64,000 nucleotides of DNA from an uncultured Eubacteriales bacterium (GCA_934436505.1 CAKSAP010000002.1:310001-374000), one strand, 5' to 3'; positions 27,039 to 34,923 are shown, counted from the stretch's first letter. Numbers and translations are program-made. Notes: generated from the letters alone by a model not told the origin.

Positions 27039-27890
27039 ATGAATTGGAGAAACATCAAAAAAAGAACCGTAATAAATAGTTGTATTATCGCACTCCTTTG
27101 CGTGACATTGTTCGTGTGTGCGTTGATGACAACAAAAGGGAAAGTACCTGAAGAAAGAACGAATTTTACAAGCGACACGGAATGTTCGGTTGATGCGGAA
27201 GAGCCAACCGAAACAACGATTGTATTGCCTGAAACGACAGCCGCATTACCCGAAACCACAACGAAGGCACCTGCCGAAACAAAAAAAGATGCAGCTGTAA
27301 AAGCGGTAAATACAAAAACCGAAATTGCCGAAGAAAAAAAGGAATGCTTAACAGAGCGGGAATTTACGGTGCGTAACATATTCGTATCTGCAGTAAACAG
27401 CAGTATCAGCGATACAAAACTCAAATATATGCGTACAGTTTTAGAAGGACTTCCTGAGCAATTCTTCTCTTGGAATGTGAAATGTATAAAAATTGTAGAT
27501 GGTATACCGGGTTACGGAAAGAATTGCAGAGGACTTTCGGTTTATACAGAGAACACCATATATTTAAACTCAAATACGCCGAACAACGCCATGATTCGCT
27601 CCGCTATTTTTCACGAATTCGGTCATTTTGCAGATGCATCATATACCGGATTCACATTAACGGACAGATATACGAGATGTTCCGAATGGACAGATGCATG
27701 TCATAGGGAAGTAGGTAAGCTGTATGAATTTTATCCGGGTATGAACAAGTTGCCCGATGACGATCAGAAGGCAGAAGCCTTTGCAATGGTTTTCGATGCG
27801 TACCATACAGGCTGCATTACCGGCGAAAAAGTCGATATAAAAAGCATATGTCCGGAAATGTATCAACTTGTTTTAAACTTCTGTCAATAA
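27039..27890 (+). CDS. Membrane-anchored HEFGH metalloprotease
   Basis: 283 residues from the ATG at 27039, preceded by GGGAGG. One transmembrane helix (about residues 12-30), a Thr/Pro/Glu stalk with ETT repeats (about 45-95), then a domain with IFHEFGHFAD (zinc-binding HExxH) and a downstream EAFAMVFDAY helix that could supply the third ligand. This resembles gluzincin proteases of the anthrax-lethal-factor-like (M34/ATLF) group. The protease domain should face outside. Target unknown. Confidence 0.78.
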   Translation: MNWRNIKKRTVINSCIIALLCVTLFVCALMTTKGKVPEERTNFTSDTECSVDAEEPTETTIVLPETTAALPETTTKAPAETKKDAAVKAVNTKTEIAEEKKECLTEREFTVRNIFVSAVNSSISDTKLKYMRTVLEGLPEQFFSWNVKCIKIVDGIPGYGKNCRGLSVYTENTIYLNSNTPNNAMIRSAIFHEFGHFADASYTGFTLTDRYTRCSEWTDACHREVGKLYEFYPGMNKLPDDDQKAEAFAMVFDAYHTGCITGEKVDIKSICPEMYQLVLNFCQ

Positions 27891-27921
27891 TATATAATTT
27901 GGAGCATAATGTCTTGATTTG

Positions 27922-27953
27922 TAGCCTCGGAAAAATATTTCCGGGGCTTTTTT
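27922..27953 (+). terminator. Terminator after the metalloprotease gene
   Basis: GCCTCGGAAA-AATAT-TTTCCGGGGC with T6 following. Confidence 0.88.
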
Positions 27954-27972
27954 GTATAGGCGATAACAAATA

Positions 27973-27980
27973 CATACTAT
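27973..27980 (+). promoter_or_regulatory. CATACTAT box, long small-gene operon
   Basis: CATACTAT followed by CAGTAGAA; TTGTAT lies 17 bases upstream of TACTAT; GGAG at 28006, 33 bases from the first C. Heads the operon of small genes from 28065 to about 32835. Confidence 0.74.
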
Positions 27981-27984
27981 CAGT

Positions 27985-28050
27985 AGAAATCATTTAATGA
28001 AGATAGGAGGATAACTAAATAGCTTATTTTAACAATAAAAACAAAAAAAT
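27985..28050 (+). promoter_or_regulatory. Conserved leader with AATAGCTTA block
   Basis: GAAATCATTTAATGAAGATAGGAG is followed by AATAGCTTATTTTAA, nearly the same block as at 32968 and 34954. No start codon opens a convincing peptide here, so conservation is probably at the DNA or RNA level. Confidence 0.6.
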
Positions 28051-28064
28051 GAGGAGAACACAAA

Positions 28065-28241
28065 ATGTCAGTTATTATAATTCTTATTTTATCATTCGGA
28101 CTTAGCTGGATAGCTACCTGTGGAATCGTAAAACTTATATGTTTATGTTTTGGTTTAACATTCAGCTGGCTGATCGCAACAGGAATATGGCTTGTAATGA
28201 TTTTACTTCGTTCTGTTTTCAGAAGTGGAAGTAATGGCTAA
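28065..28241 (+). CDS. Small hydrophobic membrane protein
   Basis: 58 residues with GAGGAG upstream. Two hydrophobic stretches (IIILILSFGLSWIATCG and FSWLIATGIWLVMILL) suggest two transmembrane helices ending in a short basic tail. First gene of the long operon. Function unknown. Confidence 0.6.
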   Translation: MSVIIILILSFGLSWIATCGIVKLICLCFGLTFSWLIATGIWLVMILLRSVFRSGSNG

Positions 28242-28285
28242 TTCGTTTGAAAAAAATCAATTAACAAAATCAAGGAGAAAATATT

Positions 28286-28822
28286 ATGAAATTTAATATC
28301 AATGACTACAAAGGCAAATATGTTATGCATTGTAAGACTGAAGAAGAGGCAAAAGCCTTCTGTCGCTATCTTAATGGTATTGGGAGAAAATGGCGTGATG
28401 GAATAAGTTATCTGTGTGAAAACGATTGGAGTTTTTATACAGACCAAACCTGTTATGAATTTAATAACGGTGCATATGCTGATAAATGCTGTTATTTAAA
28501 ACATGGTTACACAATTCTTGAATTCAGCGACTTTGAGTGGGATGAAATGACAGAGCTTGCCTTCAAAGTAGGTGACCGTGTTCGTTGTATTGACAGATCT
28601 GATAATCCAAATGCTACCGGCAAAATAGGCACGGTAATAGACAATTCTGATTTTAGTGTGTTGGTTGAGTTTGATGAGTTTGTTAATGGACATGATGGCT
28701 GTGGTAGAGGTAAAGACGGACGCTGCTGGTGGGTGACTAACGATACTGAATGTTTAGAAACTGTCAAAACACCGTTGAAGGTAATACCTACGAAAATAAT
28801 AAGAAGGATTGCTAAAAAGTGA
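28286..28822 (+). CDS. Hypothetical phage-type protein
   Basis: 178 residues, AAGGAG before the ATG. The N-terminal half (INDYKGKYVMHCKTEEEAKAF) looks like small modules found in phage and plasmid proteins of Clostridia. The C-terminal half (VGDRVRCIDRSDNPNATGKI, then LVEFDEF) has the pattern of an SH3-like KOW-type barrel. No catalytic motif. Function unknown. Confidence 0.65.
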   Translation: MKFNINDYKGKYVMHCKTEEEAKAFCRYLNGIGRKWRDGISYLCENDWSFYTDQTCYEFNNGAYADKCCYLKHGYTILEFSDFEWDEMTELAFKVGDRVRCIDRSDNPNATGKIGTVIDNSDFSVLVEFDEFVNGHDGCGRGKDGRCWWVTNDTECLETVKTPLKVIPTKIIRRIAKK

Positions 28823-28845
28823 ATAGAAATGTGAAGGGAACAAGT

Positions 28846-29097
28846 ATGATCTACGACTATAATCACTACAACGATCCCGCAAAAGGAAATAAGCACATAT
28901 ATCCTTACGGCGTACAGTATGAGAGTTTGGAATTCTGCGGTTTTATTTACGCCGATAACAGAAATCAGGCAAAGATCGTGCTTACGGCGTACAACAACGC
29001 TTGGAACGAAGACTGCAGCTTACTTGATTATTCAGAGGAAGATTGCAGAGAAGAACTAAAGCGAAGGGAGATTGCTAAGAATGAAGGCAAAGGTTGA
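28846..29097 (+). CDS. Hypothetical protein
   Basis: 83 residues from the ATG at 28846 (GAAGGGA upstream); a GTG at 28819 in frame is less likely. Tyr- and Asn-rich N-terminus (YDYNHYNDPAKGNK), then an alpha/beta segment. Not recognised. Confidence 0.6.
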   Translation: MIYDYNHYNDPAKGNKHIYPYGVQYESLEFCGFIYADNRNQAKIVLTAYNNAWNEDCSLLDYSEEDCREELKRREIAKNEGKG

Positions 29098-29133
29098 AAC
29101 ATCTTAAAATATTTATAAAAAGGAGCAATTAAA

Positions 29134-29493
29134 ATGACGGACGTAACGCTAAAAAAGCGGCTGATAGGATTGTTGATAAACGCTTTAGCTGCTTCAGGCA
29201 ATATAAGCGAGGATGACCTCATACAGACTGCAGAGTTTGTGGGCGGATTTATCGAAAACGATATCATTGTTCTTCCCAAACGCACACATGAAAAACTCAT
29301 AGATAAAATGACAGCAAAGTGTTATTGGGAATGTGTTAATCATGACGAGGACAATGATAAAAAAGCTGTTCGTTGTGCCGAATGCGAATACCTTATGTTT
29401 TCCGATTGCTATGGTGAGTGTAGGAAGGGCTACAGAGGAATTGTAAATCCGAATGACACTTGCGAATACGGTAAACTTAAAAAACGAAAATGA
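29134..29493 (+). CDS. Hypothetical Cys-rich protein, paralogue of the gene at 49367
   Basis: 119 residues, AAAGGAGCAA upstream. The N-terminal 60 residues (KKRLIGLLINAL, then AEFVGGFIENDIIVLPK) match the pattern of the 67-residue protein at 49367 (KNRLTGLIVNAI, AEYIAKHIRNDVIVLPI). The C-terminal part adds a Cys cluster (CAECEYLMFSDCYGEC) that may bind zinc. Function unknown. Confidence 0.65.
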   Translation: MTDVTLKKRLIGLLINALAASGNISEDDLIQTAEFVGGFIENDIIVLPKRTHEKLIDKMTAKCYWECVNHDEDNDKKAVRCAECEYLMFSDCYGECRKGYRGIVNPNDTCEYGKLKKRK

Positions 29494-29536
29494 ACTAATC
29501 TATTTATCTAACAAAAGCAATTAACGGAGGAAAAAT

Positions 29537-29800
29537 ATGACATTAAAATGGCATGAAAATTCAGAAAACGAATCGTGTCTTCGTCTCTACGACGGAAACA
29601 CAGAAAGAAAGGTGTGCGTTATAAGGTGCGTTGATGGACATTATTTCTTGGACGGAAGTGTCAATAAAACTGTTTGATATAACCATCTAATTAACGCAAA
29701 TACAATGGAAGAAGCAAAAGTCGAAGTAAAGAAGATTTTTGCAAACAAGCTTACCGAAAGCTTAAAGATTTATTCGGAAATGCTTGCGGCATTAGCATAA
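29537..29800 (+). pseudogene. Hypothetical gene with in-frame TGA
   Basis: GGAGG precedes the ATG. The frame reads 46 residues (MTLKWHENSENESC to VNKTV), hits TGA at 29675-29677, then continues in the same frame for 40 more residues (YNHLINANTMEEAKVEVKKI to AALA) and a TAA just before the ribosome site of the next gene. The EEAKVEVKKIF tail looks like genuine coding sequence. A Trp-to-stop change is the simplest reading. Confidence 0.6.
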
Positions 29801-29818
29801 GAAAGGAAAAGAAAATTT

Positions 29819-30061
29819 ATGAAACAAGTTATGTTTTATGATAGGGAAAATAAAACTAAACTCGGAGGCATTCTTACAGATGACGGCGATATTATTTGCG
29901 GAGATTGCGGTGGTATAATTCCTGCGGATGAGATAGGTGGAGAAGATGATGATTTTGTTATTCTAAAAGAATACGAAAATTGGACAAATCTTAGCGAAAC
30001 AATATGTGGCGAAGATTGTGCTTTGGTTTCCACTGATGAAAAGCAGGAGGATAAGCAATGA
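29819..30061 (+). CDS. Hypothetical protein with CxxC
   Basis: 80 residues, AAGGAAAAG upstream. Acidic protein with a CGDCGG motif and later EDC. It overlaps the next gene by 4 bases (ATGA). Possibly a small metal-binding protein; function unknown. Confidence 0.6.
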   Translation: MKQVMFYDRENKTKLGGILTDDGDIICGDCGGIIPADEIGGEDDDFVILKEYENWTNLSETICGEDCALVSTDEKQEDKQ

Positions 30062-30273
30062 TCTGTAAAGAATGCGGGACAAAGATGTATGAAGATGACA
30101 GAGATTTCAATTTCAAAGGCTGTTATGATATTTACTGGAATTGCCCGAACTGTCAAACTTCCTGCATTGAAGAAGTTCGGTTTAATCAGTCTTTCAAAGA
30201 AATATGGCATTCAGAAAACGCCGACACGGTAAAGGATTATGAAATAAAACATAAGATCAAAAAAGGAGAATAA
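30058..30273 (+). CDS. Small zinc-ribbon-like protein
   Basis: 71 residues with two Cys pairs, CKEC near the N-terminus and CPNC about 27 residues later, as in a zinc ribbon. Start overlaps the preceding stop by 4 bases. Function unknown. Confidence 0.62.
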   Translation: MICKECGTKMYEDDRDFNFKGCYDIYWNCPNCQTSCIEEVRFNQSFKEIWHSENADTVKDYEIKHKIKKGE

Positions 30274-30275
30274 TA

Positions 30276-30308
30276 ATGGCTTACATTTGTACAAAAGGAG
30301 TCGGTTAA
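30276..30308 (+). CDS. Putative leader peptide MAYICTKGVG
   Basis: A 10-codon frame with AGGAG immediately upstream. Its first residues resemble the 11-residue frame at 34955 (MAYFNDTKGED). Coding is uncertain; it may be a relic of a shared leader. Confidence 0.35.
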   Translation: MAYICTKGVG

Positions 30309-30309
30309 T

Positions 30310-30378
30310 ATGAAACCTTATTTCGCCGCAAAAAAATGTAAGAAACGATATTTTAAACAAGGAGTAACTGAATTATGA
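30310..30378 (+). CDS. Putative 22-residue basic peptide
   Basis: AGGAGTCGGTTAAT precedes the ATG. The peptide is basic and Cys-containing (KKCKKRYFKQG); its stop overlaps the next start as ATGA, favouring translation coupled to the downstream gene. Confidence 0.4.
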   Translation: MKPYFAAKKCKKRYFKQGVTEL

Positions 30379-30869
30379 AAATAGGAGAAAAATTTAATTA
30401 TAACGGGATAGAATTTATTTGCCTTGATTTAATCGACGGCAACTACCTTGCAATCACTGCAAAAGTATGGTAGGAGCTTCCGTTTGATGATGGTAATTGT
30501 AACGATTGGAAGGAATCGTCATTACGAAAAAGATTGAACAAAGAATTTTTAAGCAAGCTTAACAAGGAACACCTTGTAATGCAGACATCTGACTTGATGG
30601 CAGACAATGGCGACAGGAAGTATGGCACTTGTGAGGACTATGTAACGATTCTCTCTTGCGACCAGTATCGTAAGTACAGAGACCTTGTGCCATGCTACCC
30701 AGAATGGATGTGGACGCTTACTCCGTGGAACTGTTTCAGCGTCGGCATAACTGTTCGCTATGTCAATCGGGCAGGCGACGTCAACCAGGGCAGTGCCAAC
30801 TTAAGTTGCGGAGTTGCCCCGGTGGTTTTGTTTTCGTCAAAAATACTACCAAGAATTGTTGTGAAGTGA
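30375..30869 (+). pseudogene. DUF6273-like protein with in-frame TAG
   Basis: The frame starts MKIGEKFNYNGIEFICLDLI, meets TAG at codon 33 (30471-30473) and continues without break as ELPFDDGNCNDWKESSLRKR to the TAA at 30869. The C-terminal half (ILSCDQYRKYRDLVP, WTLTPWNC, APVVLFSS) is typical of the DUF6273-like proteins common in Clostridia phages and plasmids. The stop falls between a Trp and ELPF, where Lys or Gln would fit. TAG serves as a normal stop elsewhere in this window, so this is more likely a nonsense mutation than recoding. Confidence 0.7.
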
Positions 30870-30909
30870 GCTTTTACGAAAAAATTTTTATAAAGGAGAC
30901 GAAGAAATA

Positions 30910-31101
30910 ATGGCACGATATTTCAAAGTGGTCGAAATCGACTGTGACAGTTTCATCGAAGCAACGGGCATCGAAGCAACGGGGAAAGATTTGGACTGCC
31001 TCCAGTTGTCTACTGTATGTGACGGCATTGGTTATGTTGCCGTAGACGATACTGAAGAGGACAAAATCACCGTTTCTCTCGACATTTTTGAGGAGGTATG
31101 A
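30910..31101 (+). CDS. Hypothetical protein
   Basis: 63 residues, AAAGGAGACGAAG upstream. Acidic, with an EATGIEATGK internal repeat of six residues (an 18-base tandem duplication, GCAACGGGCATCGAAGCAACGGG). Function unknown. Confidence 0.55.
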   Translation: MARYFKVVEIDCDSFIEATGIEATGKDLDCLQLSTVCDGIGYVAVDDTEEDKITVSLDIFEEV

Positions 31102-31103
31102 CA

Positions 31104-31157
31104 ATGTTCATTTGGCTCACAAGTCCGGCTTTCGGGCAGTTACTTGTATGGTTCTAA
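31104..31157 (+). CDS. Putative 17-residue peptide
   Basis: GAGGAGG lies just upstream of ATGTTCATTTGG; the frame ends with TAA in front of the next ribosome site. Hydrophobic, may only be a translational bridge in the operon. Confidence 0.3.
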   Translation: MFIWLTSPAFGQLLVWF

Positions 31158-31170
31158 CGGAGGTACTCTA

Positions 31171-32193
31171 ATGACAATAGAAGAAATTAAGGATATGGTT
31201 GAAAAAGAAAAGTATGATTTTCTACGAACCAATCCGCATTTATCAGAAAGATTGGCTTTCCTGACGCTTGGCGGAAGTTACGCATACGGAACAAACATAG
31301 AAACCTCCGATGTAGATATTCGTGGCTGTGCTCTAAATCGCAAGAGCGATTTGCTTGGGCTATCTAATTTTGAACAGGTGGTTAATACCGAAACGGATAC
31401 CATCGTTTATAGTTTTAATAAGTTGGTAAGCTTACTTATTAACTGCAACCCGAATACAATCGAGCTTCTTGGATGTAAGCCTGAACACTATTTCCTGCTT
31501 ACCGATGTTGGTAGACAGATGATTGAAAATAGAGGGCTTTTCTTATCACAGAAGGCGGTTGCGTCTTTTGGCGGTTATGCTACACAGCAGTTGCGTAGGC
31601 TTCAAAATGCTCTCGCCAGAGATAGGTTTTCTCAAGCCCAGACGGAAGAACATGTCAAAGGGGCGCTGGAGCGTTCTATTAAATCATTTGAAAACAAGTT
31701 TACCTCGTTTGAAAATGGTGGCATTAAACTCTTGACCGACAAAAGCCGGAGAGACGACCTTGATTTGGAGATTTACTGCGACATTCATATTGATAAGTAC
31801 CCGGCGAGAGAATTTCAAGCGTTGCTTAACACGCTTTCCTCTGTTGTCGGGAACTATGAAAAGCTGAATCATAGGAATCGCAAAAAAGACGATGCACACC
31901 TTAATAAACACGCAATGCATCTGGTTAGGTTATATCTCATGTGCTTAGATATTCTTGAAAAACAAGAAATATGTACCTATCGTGAAAATGATAGAGATTT
32001 TTTGCTGAGTATCAGAAATGGCACGTTTCAGAATGAGGATGGAACATACAAACAGGAGTTTTTTGAACTGATTTCTGATTATGAAACCCGTCTTCAGTAT
32101 GCGAAAGAGAATACCAGTCTCCCGGAAAAGCCTAATATGAAACGTATCGAGGAATTTGTGATGAGTGTAAATGAGAAATCAGTCAATACCTAA
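31171..32193 (+). CDS. RlaP-like nucleotidyltransferase (DNA polymerase beta superfamily)
   Basis: 340 residues from the ATG at 31171 (CGGAGGTACT upstream). The core motif GGSYAYGTNIETSDVDIRG fits the GS-x9-D-x-D nucleotidyltransferase signature, giving two metal-binding Asp residues. The layout resembles RlaP-type enzymes (PF10127), which were linked to RNA-ligase repair systems in phages and bacteria. An RtcB RNA-ligase remnant lies 1.9 kb downstream, supporting an RNA-repair association, though they are in separate CATACTAT units. The exact substrate is not known. Confidence 0.75.
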   Translation: MTIEEIKDMVEKEKYDFLRTNPHLSERLAFLTLGGSYAYGTNIETSDVDIRGCALNRKSDLLGLSNFEQVVNTETDTIVYSFNKLVSLLINCNPNTIELLGCKPEHYFLLTDVGRQMIENRGLFLSQKAVASFGGYATQQLRRLQNALARDRFSQAQTEEHVKGALERSIKSFENKFTSFENGGIKLLTDKSRRDDLDLEIYCDIHIDKYPAREFQALLNTLSSVVGNYEKLNHRNRKKDDAHLNKHAMHLVRLYLMCLDILEKQEICTYRENDRDFLLSIRNGTFQNEDGTYKQEFFELISDYETRLQYAKENTSLPEKPNMKRIEEFVMSVNEKSVNT

Positions 32194-32250
32194 AACCAGT
32201 TAGTAAAGCAGAAAGAAAAGAGAAAAAAATCATATAAAGGAGATAATACA

Positions 32251-32487
32251 ATGACGCTTGAAATCAAACAGTATCGTAGTTATTTTTTTCACAATTCCAC
32301 CGAACCGTACAGATTGAGCGGCGTAATTGATATTACAGATAAAACCGAGTACGGGGAAGGGCATTTTGCTATAACAATTTCTGACAGAAGAGTATTTTAT
32401 CCTGAATACTTTGAATATGTTAAAGACGCAGATTCAGGGAAATACTATATCAAAGACGGAATATGGGTGGCAGACAATGAAGAATAA
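32251..32487 (+). CDS. Hypothetical protein
   Basis: 78 residues, AAGGAG upstream. Beta-rich (EIKQYRSYFFHNSTEPYRLS) with no motif. Overlaps the zinc-ribbon gene behind it by 11 bases. Confidence 0.55.
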   Translation: MTLEIKQYRSYFFHNSTEPYRLSGVIDITDKTEYGEGHFAITISDRRVFYPEYFEYVKDADSGKYYIKDGIWVADNEE

Positions 32488-32653
32488 TACAACAAAACCT
32501 ACACCGGCTCGAATATCGCAATGGGACGATCAGGACAGGGTTCTGTACAATTGTCCCCGATGCGGCACTTCCTTTGGAATCTATTGTCAGGACGAAAAGT
32601 TTTGCCATAGTTGCGGACAGGCGATTGAATGGAACGGGTATGCATCAGAGTAA
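32477..32653 (+). CDS. Small zinc-ribbon protein
   Basis: 58 residues from the ATG at 32477. Two pairs, CPRCGTSFGIYC and CHSCGQ, make a typical zinc ribbon. Function unknown. Confidence 0.6.
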   Translation: MKNNTTKPTPARISQWDDQDRVLYNCPRCGTSFGIYCQDEKFCHSCGQAIEWNGYASE

Positions 32654-32835
32654 ACAGCCATATCAAAAATCGGTATCACAATGAATTAAACATAGAAAGA
32701 CGAAAAGTCATTTTAGAATGGATTGACCGTGCAAACAAAACATTTGAAGCGTACTATCCGTTTGATCTATGCGATTTCACACCGGAAGCGGCTGAACAAT
32801 TCGATGATACGATACGAAAAATGACAAAGAAGTAA
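32629..32835 (+). CDS. Hypothetical protein
   Basis: 68 residues, overlapping the zinc-ribbon gene by 25 bases. The ERRKVILEWIDRANKTFEAY segment is helical. No ribosome site is obvious, so the start is uncertain. Last gene of the operon before a terminator. Confidence 0.5.
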   Translation: MERVCIRVNSHIKNRYHNELNIERRKVILEWIDRANKTFEAYYPFDLCDFTPEAAEQFDDTIRKMTKK

Positions 32836-32846
32836 GCTATTCTCGG

Positions 32847-32878
32847 AAGGACTCACTTATACAGTGGGTCCTTTTTGT
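32847..32878 (+). terminator. Terminator
   Basis: AAGGACTCAC-TTATACA-GTGGGTCCTT then TTT; closes the 28.0-32.8 kb operon. Confidence 0.85.
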
Positions 32879-32924
32879 TAACTCCCGACTTTTTGAATTA
32901 GTGTTGTTTACACACAACCTTTAT

Positions 32925-32932
32925 CATACTAC
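32925..32932 (+). promoter_or_regulatory. CATACTAC box, DUF1848/RtcB operon
   Basis: CATACTAC followed by TTTTAGAAG; TTGTTT lies 17 bases upstream of TACTAC; GGAG at 32958, 33 bases from the first C. Confidence 0.73.
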
Positions 32933-32936
32933 TTTT

Positions 32937-33012
32937 AGAAGTTATTTAAAGAAGACAGGAGTTTATTTGAATAGCTTACTTTATTATGATAAGGAGTAAA
33001 AGAGGTATAACA
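32937..33012 (+). promoter_or_regulatory. Conserved leader with possible UUG-initiated peptide
   Basis: GAAGTTATTTAAAGAAGACAGGAG then TTTAT and TTG AAT AGC TTA CTT: a frame of 10 codons (MNSLLYYDKE) with good spacing from GGAG. Sister leaders do not keep this frame open, so it may be incidental. Confidence 0.5.
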
Positions 33013-33243
33013 GTGAGTATCAATTATGAAGATTGTTATAAAAAACAAGAAAAGAAAATTAAAACACTTCAAGAGAAACTTGAAAAGCAAAAAAGAATTA
33101 GTGATCTTGCAATAAATTGCATTTATGAGATTGAAGATGCGCTATATCGTGGATCAAAGAACGATTGGGCGACCGAAGCCATAAATGAATTTAACAAGGA
33201 ATTAAAAACTTTTGAAAGTGAAAAAGAAGGAGAAAATTCATGA
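33013..33243 (+). CDS. Coiled-coil hypothetical protein
   Basis: 76 residues from a GTG at 33013, chosen because AAGAGGT lies at the right distance; the upstream ATG at 32986 has no ribosome site and lies within the conserved leader. The KKQEKKIKTLQEKLEKQKR segment is a coiled coil. Function unknown. Confidence 0.58.
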   Translation: MSINYEDCYKKQEKKIKTLQEKLEKQKRISDLAINCIYEIEDALYRGSKNDWATEAINEFNKELKTFESEKEGENS

Positions 33244-33293
33244 GTTTAACAATTAAAATGTATTATAAATAAAATGAAAGAGAGGAATAAGAT

Positions 33294-34040
33294 ATGCGCA
33301 TCGGTATTACCGAGAGGGGAGACGCCTCGATTGACTATTCATGGGTGCAAAAACTTGATAATGTAGACGGAGCGATTCTCATAACAAAAAACGTAACCGA
33401 TCGATTTATTGAAGCGGTATTGCAGAACTACAATAAAGTAATTGTTCATGCCACGACAACAGGTTATGGCGGCACAATTCTTGAACCTAATGTAATGCCG
33501 GTAGAGAAGACGATGAATCAGCTTGAAAAGCTTATGAATAATGGGTTCAGTTTTAGGAAAATAATTATGCGAGTTGATCCGATTATTCCTACTGAAAAAG
33601 GGATTGTTACTGCAGAAAGTATTATACGTCAAGGTTATAGAAAGGGAATACGTCGGTTTAGAATCAGTGTAATTGATATGTATCCGCATGTGAGAGAACG
33701 CTTCAAAAAAGCAAGAATCAAGCTACCTTACGGTGAGGGTTTTTCCGCTTCGGATACAGCTTTTACGGCAGTAGACGATATGTGTCAAAGATTATATAAT
33801 GACTGTGCCGGTATTTCTATTGAATGTTGTGCTGAACCTAAATTAAACATCCCAAAACACATTGGCTGTATAAGCTCTGTTGATTTTAAAGTATTAGGTC
33901 TGCCGAAACCACAGGAAGCAGAACATACCAAAGGATATCAGAGAAAAGAATGTTTATGCTGTTCGTGTAAAACAGAACTGTTAAATAACCGATACAGATG
34001 CCCGAACGGATGTTTGTATTGTTATTGGAAAGACAAATAA
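33294..34040 (+). CDS. DUF1848-like protein with C-terminal Cys cluster
   Basis: 248 residues, GAGAGGAATAAG upstream. Pattern elements of DUF1848 are present in order: ILITKNVTD, VHATTTGYGGTILEP, RVDPIIPTEKG, RFRISVIDMY, CAEPKLN, and finally KECLCCSCKTELL with CPNGCLYCYW. The closing Cys cluster probably binds an iron-sulfur cluster or zinc. The biochemical activity of the family is not established to my knowledge. It precedes the RtcB remnant by 10 bases, so the two were probably one operon. Confidence 0.75.
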   Translation: MRIGITERGDASIDYSWVQKLDNVDGAILITKNVTDRFIEAVLQNYNKVIVHATTTGYGGTILEPNVMPVEKTMNQLEKLMNNGFSFRKIIMRVDPIIPTEKGIVTAESIIRQGYRKGIRRFRISVIDMYPHVRERFKKARIKLPYGEGFSASDTAFTAVDDMCQRLYNDCAGISIECCAEPKLNIPKHIGCISSVDFKVLGLPKPQEAEHTKGYQRKECLCCSCKTELLNNRYRCPNGCLYCYWKDK

Positions 34041-34050
34041 GGAGATAAAT

Positions 34051-34848
34051 ATGCTTGAATTACAAGGAAAATATAATACGGCAAAGGTATTCACTGATGT
34101 CGTGGACGAAACGAGTATCGCTCAAGTAATTGAGCTTTGCAATCAGGGATTTGTTTCCGATAGCAAAATTCGAATGATGCCGGATATTCACGCAGGCGCA
34201 GGATGCACCATAGGAACAACGATGACCATAAAGGACAAAGTCTGCCCGAATCTTGTCGGTGTAGATATCGGTTGCGGTATGTATACTTTGAAACTTAAAG
34301 AGAAACATATCGAGTTTGGGAAATTGGATAAAATAATACGCCAATATATTCCGTCAGGATTTAATGTGCGGGTTACAGCACATCGACTTGCGGAACAAAC
34401 AAGATTGTCAGAGCTTAGATGTTTAAAACACATTAACCGTGATCGTGCCGAAATGTCTATTGGAACGCTTGGAGGCGGAAATCACTTTATTGAAGTAGAT
34501 AAAGATGACGAGGACTCTTTGTATCTTGTAATACATTCCGGCAGCCGCCATCTTGGTAAAGAGGTTGCGAATTATTATCAAAATCTTGGATATGAAAAAC
34601 TGAACTGTTGCGATGAAAATGAAATAAAGACTCTTGTTAAAACCCTAAAGGCAACAGGAAAACAGCGACAGATTGAAGCTGAAATAAAGAAGTTGAAAAG
34701 CGTTAAGAGGACAAATATACCTAAAGACCTCGCATATGTAGAGGGTACGGATTTTGACGATATTGTAGATAACATTGGTCCGACAGCAGAAATCATAAAG
34801 ATAATCAAACCTGTGTATAACTTCAAAGCTGGCGAAGAAAACAAGTAA
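34051..34848 (+). pseudogene. RtcB-type RNA ligase with internal deletion
   Basis: 265 residues where RtcB enzymes have about 400. The N-terminal two thirds are intact, with metal-binding motifs MPDIHAGAGCTIGTTM, GVDIGCGM, GTLGGGNHFIEV and HSGSRHLG. After DLAYVEGTDFDD the protein jumps to IVDNIGPTAEIIKIIKPVYN, the usual extreme C-terminus of this subfamily. The about 130 residues normally between, including the SAPHGAGR segment with the guanylylated His, are gone although the frame is preserved. The ligase cannot be active in the standard way. A deletion between short GACGAT-like repeats is plausible. Confidence 0.78.
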
Positions 34849-34867
34849 AGTAAGTATATCGATTCAC

Positions 34868-34897
34868 AAGCTCATTCCTTCGGGGATGAGCTTTTTG
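34868..34897 (+). terminator. Terminator after the rtcB remnant
   Basis: AAGCTCATTCC-TTC-GGGGATGAGCTT followed by TTT. Confidence 0.87.
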
Positions 34898-34915
34898 CAT
34901 ATAGACTAAAATCTT

Positions 34916-34923
34916 CATACTAT
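34916..34923 (+). promoter_or_regulatory. CATACTAT box, 35-37.6 kb operon
   Basis: CATACTAT followed by CCATAGAAG; TTGCAT lies 17 bases upstream of TACTAT and is formed by the terminator tail; GGAG at 34949, 33 bases from the first C. Confidence 0.74.

Noticed and set aside
29537..30869. Alternative genetic code in the element
   Set aside because: The two in-frame stops are different codons (TGA and TAG), and both serve as normal stops elsewhere in the window.
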